From an uncultured Candidatus Saccharibacteria bacterium (GTDB lineage Bacteria; Patescibacteriota; Saccharimonadia; Saccharimonadales; Saccharimonadaceae), in contig CARTQV010000004.1 in NCBI GenBank assembly GCA_949070545.1, positions 1 to 28,538 of the forward strand: a stretch of DNA of 28,538 bases. The letters are read 5' to 3'. Shown here one piece after another: positions 6,538 to 13,622 of the stretch (its first letter is position 1; the number at the start of each line of letters is the position of its first letter). Both the position numbers and the translations under genes were made by a program. The notes beneath the pieces were generated by a model. The model searched no databases. It was not told the origin of the DNA and saw only the letters and a program-made list of their open reading frames with translations.

Positions 6538-8901
6538 ATGTTCAAAAAAATTGTCAAACGGGATGGGAAAGTTGCTAATTTTGACCCCGAAAAAATTACT
6601 GAAGCAATCGCAAAAGCCGGTCTTGTAACTGAAGAATTCAAGCATGATCGCGCAAAACAAATTTCTGAAAAAGTTTTGAAACGTGCCGAAGAAACCATCA
6701 AAAAACGCACCCCGAGCGTCGAACAAATCCAAGACATTGTCGAAGAAGTTTTGATGGAATCAAAGTTCAAGAAGAGTGCCAAGGAATACATTACTTATCG
6801 CCAGGAACGCAATCGCGTGCGTGAGGCAAAAAGCAATCTAATGAATATCTATAAAACTATTGCAATCGCCGACGCTTCGGAGGATTCCGATGTCAAGAGA
6901 GGAAATGCGAACGTCGATGGCAACAGCGCCATGGGCAAAATGCTCCAGTTTGGCGCTGAAGGCTCGAAGATCTTTGCGAAGACACTCCTCATGAAGCCTG
7001 AATATGCTAAGGCACACGACGACGGCGATATTCATGTCCACGATTTGGATTTTTATGCTACAGGAACTTTGACTTGTTGTCAGACTGACCCTTTGAAACT
7101 ATTTGCTGACGGTGGTTTTGATACTGGACACGGTCATTTAAGAACGCCGAATTCTATTGGTAGTTACGGCGCGCTCGCTGCAATTATTTTGCAGGCCAAT
7201 CAGAATGAACAGCATGGTGGCCAAAGTATCCCAAATTTCGATTACGCAATGGCACCAGGCGTGAACAAAAGTTTCCGCAAGGCTTTGAACCGCGCGATCG
7301 GACAATATAACCGGTTTGGCGGAGATAAAGAATTGGTCGTAAAGATTCCTGAAAACCTAGAATACGGTGACGAAAAAGCCCTGAAGAAGCTGAAACTACC
7401 AGATGGGATTGTTGAAAGTGCGAATGAGGATGTTGAGCGCCAAACATTCCAAGCTATGGAAGGGTTTATTCACAATCTAAATACCATGCATAGCCGTGCG
7501 GGTGCACAAGTGCCGTTTACCAGTATTAACTTCGGGACCGATACGAGTCCGGCGGGGCGGTTAGTTAGCAAGTGCTTGCTCGAAGCTACTGAGGACGGTT
7601 TGGGCCATGGCGAAACACCGATTTTTCCGATTTCAATTTTCAAGGTTAAGGAAGGCGTAAACTATAACCCTAAGGATCCGAATTATGATTTATTCAAGAA
7701 ATCTATGGAGGTTAGCGCGAAACGCTTATTCCCGAACTTCGTTTTCATTGACGCTCCGTTCAACTTGAAGAATTACAAACCAGGTGATTATCGTACCGAA
7801 ATTGCCACAATGGGTTGCCGCACACGCGTTTTTGGTAGTATCTTCCCAGAAAGTGACGGCATTGCAACTGGACGTGGAAACCTCAGTTTTACGACGATTA
7901 ACTTGGTTAGAATTGGCATCAAGCATGGCGTTTGTCTGGGCGAGCGAAAAGAGGCCGATTGGTCAGGGTTTTATAAAGAACTTGATGAGAAAATGGACTT
8001 GGTCGCTGGAGAGTTGTTGGAGAGATATGAGTTCCAGGCGAATCAACACGTTCGTAATTTCCCATTCTTGATGGGTGAAGGCAACTGGATTGGTAGTGAA
8101 AAACTGAGTTGGAACGATACTCTGAGGGATGTGATCAAACATGGAACGCTCAGTATCGGCTTCATTGGCCTCGCGGAGTGTTTGGTTGCCATGACCGGCA
8201 AACACCATGGCGAAGACGATGAGTCGCGTGAACTCGGACTTGATATCATCAGTCACATGCGCGAGAAATGCGATGCTTTCAGCAAGAAATATAAGCTAAA
8301 CTTCACTTTGCTTGCTACGCCAGCTGAAGGACTCGCTGGTAGATTCACGAAGATTGACCGCAAAGAATACGGTACGATCAAGGGTGTAACCGATCGCGAT
8401 TATTATACGAATAGTTTTCATGTGCCAGTATATTATAATATCGGGGCATTTGAAAAAATTGAGATTGAGGCACCATACCATGAGCTCTGCAATGCTGGTC
8501 ATATTACCTACATCGAGCTCGACGGCGATCCAAGCGATAACATTGAGGCTTTCGAAGCCGTAATCCGTAAGATGAAAGAAAGTGGTATCGGCTATGGTTC
8601 TGTGAACCACCCAGTCGATCGTGATCCGGTTTGTGGCTATTCTGGAATTATCGAAGGTGATCAATGTCCAGGATGTGGGCGTCTCGAAAGTGAAGGTGAC
8701 GTGCCGTTTGAGAGATTAAGAAGGATTACGGGGTATTTGGTGGGAAGCCTAGAACGCTGGAATGATGGCAAGAAAGCTGAGGAACGCGATCGCGTGAAAC
8801 ACGGTGTCGCTTGCAACAAGGCTGGCGTGTATAGCGTGGAAGAAAAAGCCGAACGCGAAAAAGCGAAACGCGCCAAAAAGTCTATGACCGGGAAAAAGTA
8901 G
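6538..8901 (+). CDS. nrdD: Anaerobic ribonucleoside-triphosphate reductase NrdD
   Basis: Class III ribonucleotide reductase, which makes dNTPs from NTPs using an oxygen-sensitive glycyl radical. At 787 residues it has an N-terminal ATP-cone (KRDGKVANFDPEKITEAI, from residue 5), the long catalytic barrel, and the C-terminal radical loop ITGYLVG with the radical glycine at about 732. The C-terminal zinc site normally has two CxxC pairs. Here I see C699, C710 and C713, with Asp at 696 where the first Cys is expected. A strong AGGAGGT ribosome site precedes the ATG. It is the first gene of an operon under tandem NrdR boxes, with its activase NrdG next. Confidence 0.97.
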   Translation: MFKKIVKRDGKVANFDPEKITEAIAKAGLVTEEFKHDRAKQISEKVLKRAEETIKKRTPSVEQIQDIVEEVLMESKFKKSAKEYITYRQERNRVREAKSNLMNIYKTIAIADASEDSDVKRGNANVDGNSAMGKMLQFGAEGSKIFAKTLLMKPEYAKAHDDGDIHVHDLDFYATGTLTCCQTDPLKLFADGGFDTGHGHLRTPNSIGSYGALAAIILQANQNEQHGGQSIPNFDYAMAPGVNKSFRKALNRAIGQYNRFGGDKELVVKIPENLEYGDEKALKKLKLPDGIVESANEDVERQTFQAMEGFIHNLNTMHSRAGAQVPFTSINFGTDTSPAGRLVSKCLLEATEDGLGHGETPIFPISIFKVKEGVNYNPKDPNYDLFKKSMEVSAKRLFPNFVFIDAPFNLKNYKPGDYRTEIATMGCRTRVFGSIFPESDGIATGRGNLSFTTINLVRIGIKHGVCLGERKEADWSGFYKELDEKMDLVAGELLERYEFQANQHVRNFPFLMGEGNWIGSEKLSWNDTLRDVIKHGTLSIGFIGLAECLVAMTGKHHGEDDESRELGLDIISHMREKCDAFSKKYKLNFTLLATPAEGLAGRFTKIDRKEYGTIKGVTDRDYYTNSFHVPVYYNIGAFEKIEIEAPYHELCNAGHITYIELDGDPSDNIEAFEAVIRKMKESGIGYGSVNHPVDRDPVCGYSGIIEGDQCPGCGRLESEGDVPFERLRRITGYLVGSLERWNDGKKAEERDRVKHGVACNKAGVYSVEEKAEREKAKRAKKSMTGKK

Positions 8902-8921
8902 GGGAGCGGAGTGAGATAGCT

Positions 8922-9554
8922 ATGTCAGAGCCAGAATTTATGAATCGATTTTCTGCGGAACATCCGGAGGTTAAGGCCGAGGACAAGCGCCGTCTGTCCG
9001 TAACGACGGGCCAGGCGGACGCGGTTCCGAAAAAATCTGATTCGTTAAATGCTTGCTCTGCAGATTGTATCCGATTGTCTGGCCCGCTCGAGCACGATAA
9101 CATTGTTAATGGCTATGGCTTACGTGCGGTGCTTTGGACGCAGGGTTGCGCCAGGCACTGCATGGGCTGTCAGAATCCTGAAACTTGGAGTTTTGATGGC
9201 GGAGTCGAAGTCGGAATTGATGAGGTGAAGGAGCGGTTGCGTGGGTTTAAGGGCCAGGCTGGGATTACTTTCTGTGGTGGAGAACCCTTTGAACAACCCA
9301 AACAGTGTTTGGAGATCAGCGAGTGGTGCCGGAAAGAACTGGGCTGGAATGTTTGGAGCTTTACAGGATATATCTACGAAGATATTAAAGCCGAAGGTGG
9401 TGCAAAGTGGGAATTCTTGAAAAGTCTCGACGCACTGATTGATGGGCCGTTCGTGCTGGCAGAGAGAGACTTGACATTGAAGTTCCGCGGGTCGAGGAAC
9501 CAGAGACTGCTACATCTCGAACATGGAACTGGCAAGATTTTGAGGCAGGAGTGA
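8922..9554 (+). CDS. nrdG: Anaerobic ribonucleotide reductase activase NrdG
   Basis: A radical-SAM enzyme that installs the glycyl radical on NrdD. The [4Fe-4S]-binding motif CARHCMGC is at 76-83 (C76, C80, C83), and GGEPFEQP follows as the usual SAM-contacting GGEP motif. The protein (210 residues) has an N-terminal extension of about 50 mostly polar residues before the conserved start of the fold (IVNGYGLRAVLW). It may therefore begin downstream of the ATG at 8922, although that ATG follows a purine-rich GGGGAGCGGAG stretch. It lies 20 bases after nrdD, and its stop overlaps a GTG upstream of folA. Confidence 0.95.
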   Translation: MSEPEFMNRFSAEHPEVKAEDKRRLSVTTGQADAVPKKSDSLNACSADCIRLSGPLEHDNIVNGYGLRAVLWTQGCARHCMGCQNPETWSFDGGVEVGIDEVKERLRGFKGQAGITFCGGEPFEQPKQCLEISEWCRKELGWNVWSFTGYIYEDIKAEGGAKWEFLKSLDALIDGPFVLAERDLTLKFRGSRNQRLLHLEHGTGKILRQE

Positions 9555-9556
9555 GA

Positions 9557-10045
9557 ATGAATAATTTATGTATGATTGCATGTATTAGTAAAGACGGAGG
9601 TTTAGGCAATCAGGGCAAATTGCTCTGGCACATTCCCGAAGACATGCAATTCTTCAAGAGAATAACTATGGACGGCATAGTTGTCATGGGAAGAAAAACT
9701 TTCGAAAGTATCGGTCGCGCTTTGCCTGGGCGAGAAAATGTTGTGCTGTCGCGAGGCGGAGTTGAAGCAGAAGGAGTGGGGTGTCTTCGGGATGAAGGAG
9801 AGTTGCGGAAGTGGCTCGGAAAGAGTGATAAGAAGCAGTTTATTATTGGCGGAGCGAGTTTATATAAAAAGTTTCTGCCCGAAGCAGAAGTAATTTATCT
9901 GACCGAGGTCGATGCAACTAAGCCAGCTGACGTTTTCTTTCCTAAGTTTAATCGGAATGAGTTCAGACCTGAAGAGTTGGAAAGTGGAGAATACCAAGGC
10001 ACGAAATATCGGATGATGAAATATACTAGAAAAGGAAATTTATGA
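9557..10045 (+). CDS. folA: Dihydrofolate reductase
   Basis: Reduces dihydrofolate to tetrahydrofolate for thymidylate and one-carbon metabolism. The N terminus shows the family pattern: MIACISKDGGLGNQGKLLWH, then IPEDMQFFK with the catalytic acid at D29, VMGRKTFESIG (NADPH-binding) and FIIGGASLYK. I choose the ATG at 9557 (162 residues), which has AGGAG seven bases upstream; a GTG at 9551 overlapping the nrdG stop is also in frame. Placement with nrdDG under NrdR control groups dNTP and dTMP supply. Its ATGA end overlaps the next small ORF. Confidence 0.94.
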   Translation: MNNLCMIACISKDGGLGNQGKLLWHIPEDMQFFKRITMDGIVVMGRKTFESIGRALPGRENVVLSRGGVEAEGVGCLRDEGELRKWLGKSDKKQFIIGGASLYKKFLPEAEVIYLTEVDATKPADVFFPKFNRNEFRPEELESGEYQGTKYRMMKYTRKGNL

Positions 10046-10143
10046 GTGATGGAGAAGCGGGTGGTATTGAAGAGAAAGATTTTCATGAATTGTCAGAATC
10101 GGTGATGATCGCGCGCATCGAAGATTGGATTAACCAACAATGA
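10042..10143 (+). CDS. 33-residue translationally coupled small protein, unknown
   Basis: A small acidic ORF beginning MSDGEAGG and ending IEDWINQQ. It starts at the ATG of an ATGA that also ends folA, and it stops at a TGA whose preceding base starts the cysteine desulfurase ATG (again ATGA). Tight coupling on both sides, in the middle of an operon, is good evidence that it is translated. No domain is recognised. The C-terminal half could form an amphipathic helix. It could be a small accessory to either neighbour, or a coupling ORF with no function of its own. Confidence 0.6.
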   Translation: MSDGEAGGIEEKDFHELSESVMIARIEDWINQQ

Positions 10144-11282
10144 TTTATCTTGATTATGCTGCGACTTCGCCACTCTTGCCGGTAGTAAAGGCAGAAATGG
10201 AACGAGTTTTGATGCTCGAACTCGGAAACGCTGCAGCTTTACACAGTTCAGGGCAGCATGCGAAAGAGATTATTGAGCGTGCACGGGAGGATGTCGCGAG
10301 ATTGCTTAATGCGAGCCCCGAAGAGATTATCTTTACTAGTGGAGGCACGGAGGCGAACAATACCGTTATGGCAACTTTTGCAGGACAAAAGATTTTCGTG
10401 AGTAGCGTCGAACATCCCAGCGTCCTGAAAAGTGCAAAGGCGAGAGCCGGCGAGTTCAAAGAAATCGCTGTTGATAAAGTGGGTCGAGTGAACTTGAAGA
10501 GGCTGGAGGAAGAGTTGCATGAAAAACCAGATTTGGTCTCGATTATGTTCGCGAATAACGAGCTTGGAACGATTGAGCCAATCGAGGAGGCCGTAAAGTG
10601 TTGTAAAAAATACAACACTTCTGTGCACTGCGACGCAACTCAAGCTTTTGGAAAAGTGAAGATCGATGTAAAAAAGCTAGGCGTAGACTATCTGACGGTT
10701 TCTGCCCACAAAATCGGCGGACCGCAGGGAGTCGGCGCACTCTACGTGCGAAAAGGCGCGAAATTGAAGCCATTGCTGTATGGCGGACACCAAGAAAACA
10801 AGCGACGAGCCGGTACGAGTAACGTTCTCGCAATCGCGGGCTTCGGAAAAGCAGCAGAGTGGTGCTGGGATGAGTGGAGTTGCAAAAAATGGGGTGAAGT
10901 GGCAAAGCTGCGAGATTTGCTGAAGAGGCGGATTCTAGAAGAAGTACCTTATAGCAATTGTAATAGCCCAAGCGATGCTTGTTTGCCGAACATTCTCAAC
11001 ATGAGTTTCCGGGCCGCTGAAGGCGAAAGTATCCAGCTGTATTTGGATCTAGCGGGAATTGTCGTCGGTACTGGTAGTGCTTGCGCTGCGGGTGATTTGA
11101 ACCCAAGTCATGTACTCATGGCGACAAGACACGATGCCGAAGTCGCACACAGTAGCATTAGGTTTTCACTCGGGCTAGATACGACTGAAGCGGATATCGA
11201 AAGCGTGATGGCAGTTTTGCCAGGAATTGTCGAAAAGTTACAGGGAATTAGCACAGTAGAGGTAAAGGAGGAAAATGAATAA
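10140..11282 (+). CDS. iscS: Cysteine desulfurase (IscS/NifS family)
   Basis: A PLP enzyme that removes sulfur from cysteine as an enzyme-bound persulfide for Fe-S cluster and tRNA thiolation pathways. Family features are LDYAATSPL at the N terminus, TSGGTEANN, VEHPSV (the His that stacks on PLP), the PLP lysine K191 in SAHKIGGPQG, and the catalytic C315 in GTGSACAAGDL. At 380 residues it has full length, of the short NifS/IscS type. It overlaps the upstream small ORF (ATGA) and the downstream iscU by 8 bases. The coding sequence contains a perfect 10-bp hairpin with an A5 loop at 10596-10620. Confidence 0.95.
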   Translation: MIYLDYAATSPLLPVVKAEMERVLMLELGNAAALHSSGQHAKEIIERAREDVARLLNASPEEIIFTSGGTEANNTVMATFAGQKIFVSSVEHPSVLKSAKARAGEFKEIAVDKVGRVNLKRLEEELHEKPDLVSIMFANNELGTIEPIEEAVKCCKKYNTSVHCDATQAFGKVKIDVKKLGVDYLTVSAHKIGGPQGVGALYVRKGAKLKPLLYGGHQENKRRAGTSNVLAIAGFGKAAEWCWDEWSCKKWGEVAKLRDLLKRRILEEVPYSNCNSPSDACLPNILNMSFRAAEGESIQLYLDLAGIVVGTGSACAAGDLNPSHVLMATRHDAEVAHSSIRFSLGLDTTEADIESVMAVLPGIVEKLQGISTVEVKEENE

Positions 11283-11721
11283 AAAATCACAGCCCCAACC
11301 TTCTATTGTATCACAGACTAACGAAAAAGTCAATACCTGGGCATATTCTGAGATTGTGAAGGAACATTTTCTGAATCCGCGCAATTTTCTCATGGGCGAC
11401 GAGGCGCAGTTTGCCTGCGATGCGACGGGAATTGTCGGCAATCCAATTTGCGGCGACCAGATGAAAATGTTTATTCGTGTAGAGGATGACAAGATTATAG
11501 ATGTGAAATGGAAGACTTATGGTTGTGCGAGCGCGATCGCCTCGACCTCGGCGCTGTCTGAACTTGTGAAAGGTAAGACTCTAGAAGAAGCTTTGCGGGT
11601 TGGTCCCGAAGAGATTGCTGACTTTCTTGGTGGTTTGCCGAAACACAAATTCCATTGTTCAGTTTTAGGACATGAAGCTTTGAGCGCCGCAATCGCAGAA
11701 TATCATGCGAAGAAGTCCTAA
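11275..11721 (+). CDS. iscU: Fe-S cluster scaffold protein IscU/NifU-like
   Basis: The scaffold on which the desulfurase partner builds [2Fe-2S]/[4Fe-4S] clusters. The three cluster cysteines are visible: C59 in GNPICGDQM (with the following D61), C84 in YGCASAIAS and C128 in KFHCSVLG. The protein has 148 residues with an extra N-terminal stretch of about 20 residues. A very strong AAAGGAGG ribosome site lies inside the end of the desulfurase gene, with an 8-base overlap. It is the last gene of the nrdD operon. Fe-S clusters made here would serve NrdG, among others. Confidence 0.93.
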   Translation: MNKKSQPQPSIVSQTNEKVNTWAYSEIVKEHFLNPRNFLMGDEAQFACDATGIVGNPICGDQMKMFIRVEDDKIIDVKWKTYGCASAIASTSALSELVKGKTLEEALRVGPEEIADFLGGLPKHKFHCSVLGHEALSAAIAEYHAKKS

Positions 11722-11749
11722 GTTTATTGTTTTTTATGCCGAAAAAGTG

Positions 11750-11755
11750 TAGAAT
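11750..11755 (+). promoter_or_regulatory. -10 box of the Pr6Pr-like gene, leaderless
   Basis: TGTAGAAT: TAGAAT with a TG extension ends 6 bases before the ATG at 11762. A TTGTTT at 11727-11732 is a possible -35. Confidence 0.5.
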
Positions 11756-11761
11756 AAGAAT

Positions 11762-12874
11762 ATGCAGATTGAGGAACGCGCCCCTGCGACGCTATATCGC
11801 TTGATTATTGCCGGCCTGGCTGGCTATGGTGTTTGGCTTGAATACAGTCAATTCGGATTCGACATGTTGCGGCTATTTTCGGGGTGGTTCTTAATTTTTG
11901 CTTGCTTGTATTATATTGTGAGCGCGGGGGTTAGCCTGTTTCGTCGTTCGGCATCTAGCCGCGTTTTTTGCCCCATGCTCCAAGGTGCCCTCGTGGTGGT
12001 TGGTATGATTCTACTTGCGGGAGTGACAATTTTTTATGCCGTCGATATGGTGAATCCAGGCGTTAGCGGGTTGGCGGCGAGCTTAGTTTATTATATCTTG
12101 CCAGTATTGATTTTGCTCGACTGGATTATCTTCAGCGAAAAGGGGTATTGGCGCGCGATTGAGCCACTCTATTGGTTGTCGCTGCCAACGATTTTTGTGT
12201 GCGGGATTTTGGTGACAGGAGCGGCGATGTCGAGTTCTGCAGTTTTGCGTTATCCGTATGAATTTCTGAATTGGCCCGAAATTGGCATCGAAAATATGTT
12301 GTGGCAGCTCGCTGTGGTTGCGACGTTCGTGCTAATTTTTGGCTATCTATGTTGGTTGATTGACTTCGCGATGAGCGGAAAGCTCGCGCAGGCGGTCGTC
12401 CTTCCGCATATTAAGACCGTCATAATCGAAGACGGAGAAGTAGTTGAAGAAGATGTAAAAGGCGCGAAGAAGCCGAAGGTGGAGAAGGTGGAAAAAGTGA
12501 GCGAGGATAAGGACGAGCCAGCAGAACCAGTCAAGGTGATTGAGCCAAAAATCAAGATTAACATTGAAAACACGAGAGATCGGAAGTCCGCGCGTAACGT
12601 GCATAAGACAAGCGATGTAACGGAAGTGAAGCCGGAAAAGTCGAAAGAGCCTAATGAAAAAGTGGAGAAAAAGCCAGGGAAGCCCAAACAGAAAGAAATC
12701 AAAATTGTCGTCAAGGAAGACGCGAAGAAACCAAAAGCTATGATCACAAAAGCAGAAGTACGAACAGTCGAGAAAAATATAGCGAAAAACACAAAAGGGA
12801 ACGAGAAAAAGAGCAAGGAGAACTCAGGACCGAAAAAATCGGATTCAGACAAACCGGACAAGAAAAAGCCATAA
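11762..12874 (+). CDS. Pr6Pr-like membrane protein with charged C-terminal tail
   Basis: Residues 1-205 hold about six hydrophobic segments (roughly 11-27, 36-60, 73-94, 103-124, 135-155, 179-203). The pattern YYILPVLILLDWIIFS, then EPLYWLSLP and RYPYEFLN, matches the Pr6Pr family of six-helix membrane proteins, whose function is not established. Residues 225-370 form a low-complexity, lysine- and glutamate-rich cytoplasmic or cell-wall-facing tail ending PDKKKP. A tail of this kind could bind nucleic acid, wall polymers or ribosomes; this is inference. It is transcribed alone from a leaderless promoter. Confidence 0.7.
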   Translation: MQIEERAPATLYRLIIAGLAGYGVWLEYSQFGFDMLRLFSGWFLIFACLYYIVSAGVSLFRRSASSRVFCPMLQGALVVVGMILLAGVTIFYAVDMVNPGVSGLAASLVYYILPVLILLDWIIFSEKGYWRAIEPLYWLSLPTIFVCGILVTGAAMSSSAVLRYPYEFLNWPEIGIENMLWQLAVVATFVLIFGYLCWLIDFAMSGKLAQAVVLPHIKTVIIEDGEVVEEDVKGAKKPKVEKVEKVSEDKDEPAEPVKVIEPKIKINIENTRDRKSARNVHKTSDVTEVKPEKSKEPNEKVEKKPGKPKQKEIKIVVKEDAKKPKAMITKAEVRTVEKNIAKNTKGNEKKSKENSGPKKSDSDKPDKKKP

Positions 12875-12885
12875 TTGTCAGATTA

Positions 12886-12913
12886 TTGTCACTTTGGTTT
12901 GGTAGATTATAAG
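12886..12913 (+). promoter_or_regulatory. Promoter of the ABC transporter operon
   Basis: TTGTCA (12886-12891), a 16-base spacer and TATAAG (12908-12913). An AAGGAG ribosome site precedes the ATG at 12944. Confidence 0.45.
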
Positions 12914-12943
12914 TATATCTACTAGCATTAACCAAGGAGTACC

Positions 12944-13621
12944 ATGAAGATTCTAGAAGTCAAAGATCTTTGCAAAACATATGGCAAAGGAGAGAACCAA
13001 GTCAAAGCCGTCGACCATGTCAGTTTTTCGGTCGATGAGGGAGAATTCGTTGCAATTGTTGGTGCAAGCGGCTCCGGCAAGTCAACACTCCTGCATCTGC
13101 TTGGCGGGGTTGATCGTCCTACTTCGGGCGAAGTAATCGTCGATGATAAAGAAATCTACCAGCTTTCGAACGACGCTCTAGCGATTTTTCGCCGTCGCCA
13201 AATCGGCATTATTTATCAGTTCTATAACCTCATTCCGATTCTCAATGTACGTGAGAATATTACTTTGCCTTGTGATCTCGACGGGAAATTCGTTGCCAAA
13301 AATCGTCTTCGCGAACTTTTGAAAACTTTGGGGCTCGAGGAGCGTGTCAACCACCTCCCGAACCAGCTCTCGGGTGGGCAACAACAACGCGTCTCAATCG
13401 GGCGCGCTTTGATCAATGATCCAGCTTTGATTCTGGCGGATGAGCCGACTGGTAACCTCGATTCTAAAGCTGGAGACGAAATTGTCGCGCTTCTAAAACT
13501 TTCAAACAGAAAATATCACCAAACCATCGTCATCATCACTCATGATCTCGAAATTGCGCGTCAAGCTGATCGTGTTTTGACTTTTGAAGACGGCAAAATT
13601 ATCAAAGACGAGAGGATGTAA
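12944..13621 (+). CDS. ABC transporter ATP-binding protein (MacB/BceA-like)
   Basis: The cytoplasmic ATPase of a type VII (MacB/LolD/BceAB/FtsE class) transporter. It shows Walker A GASGSGKST (40-48), the Q-loop YQFYNLIP, signature LSGGQ (142-146), Walker B ILADEPTGNLD and the switch His in IITHD. At 225 residues it has the typical length for this class. A promoter and AAGGAG ribosome site precede it, and the cognate permease starts one base after its stop. Confidence 0.95.
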   Translation: MKILEVKDLCKTYGKGENQVKAVDHVSFSVDEGEFVAIVGASGSGKSTLLHLLGGVDRPTSGEVIVDDKEIYQLSNDALAIFRRRQIGIIYQFYNLIPILNVRENITLPCDLDGKFVAKNRLRELLKTLGLEERVNHLPNQLSGGQQQRVSIGRALINDPALILADEPTGNLDSKAGDEIVALLKLSNRKYHQTIVIITHDLEIARQADRVLTFEDGKIIKDERM

Positions 13622-13622
13622 T

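Noticed and set aside
12343..12861. 172-codon minus-strand frame opposite the charged tail of the Pr6Pr-like gene
   Set aside because: Its Phe/Ser-rich sequence is the antisense of a Lys/Glu repeat-rich coding region, a common artefact.
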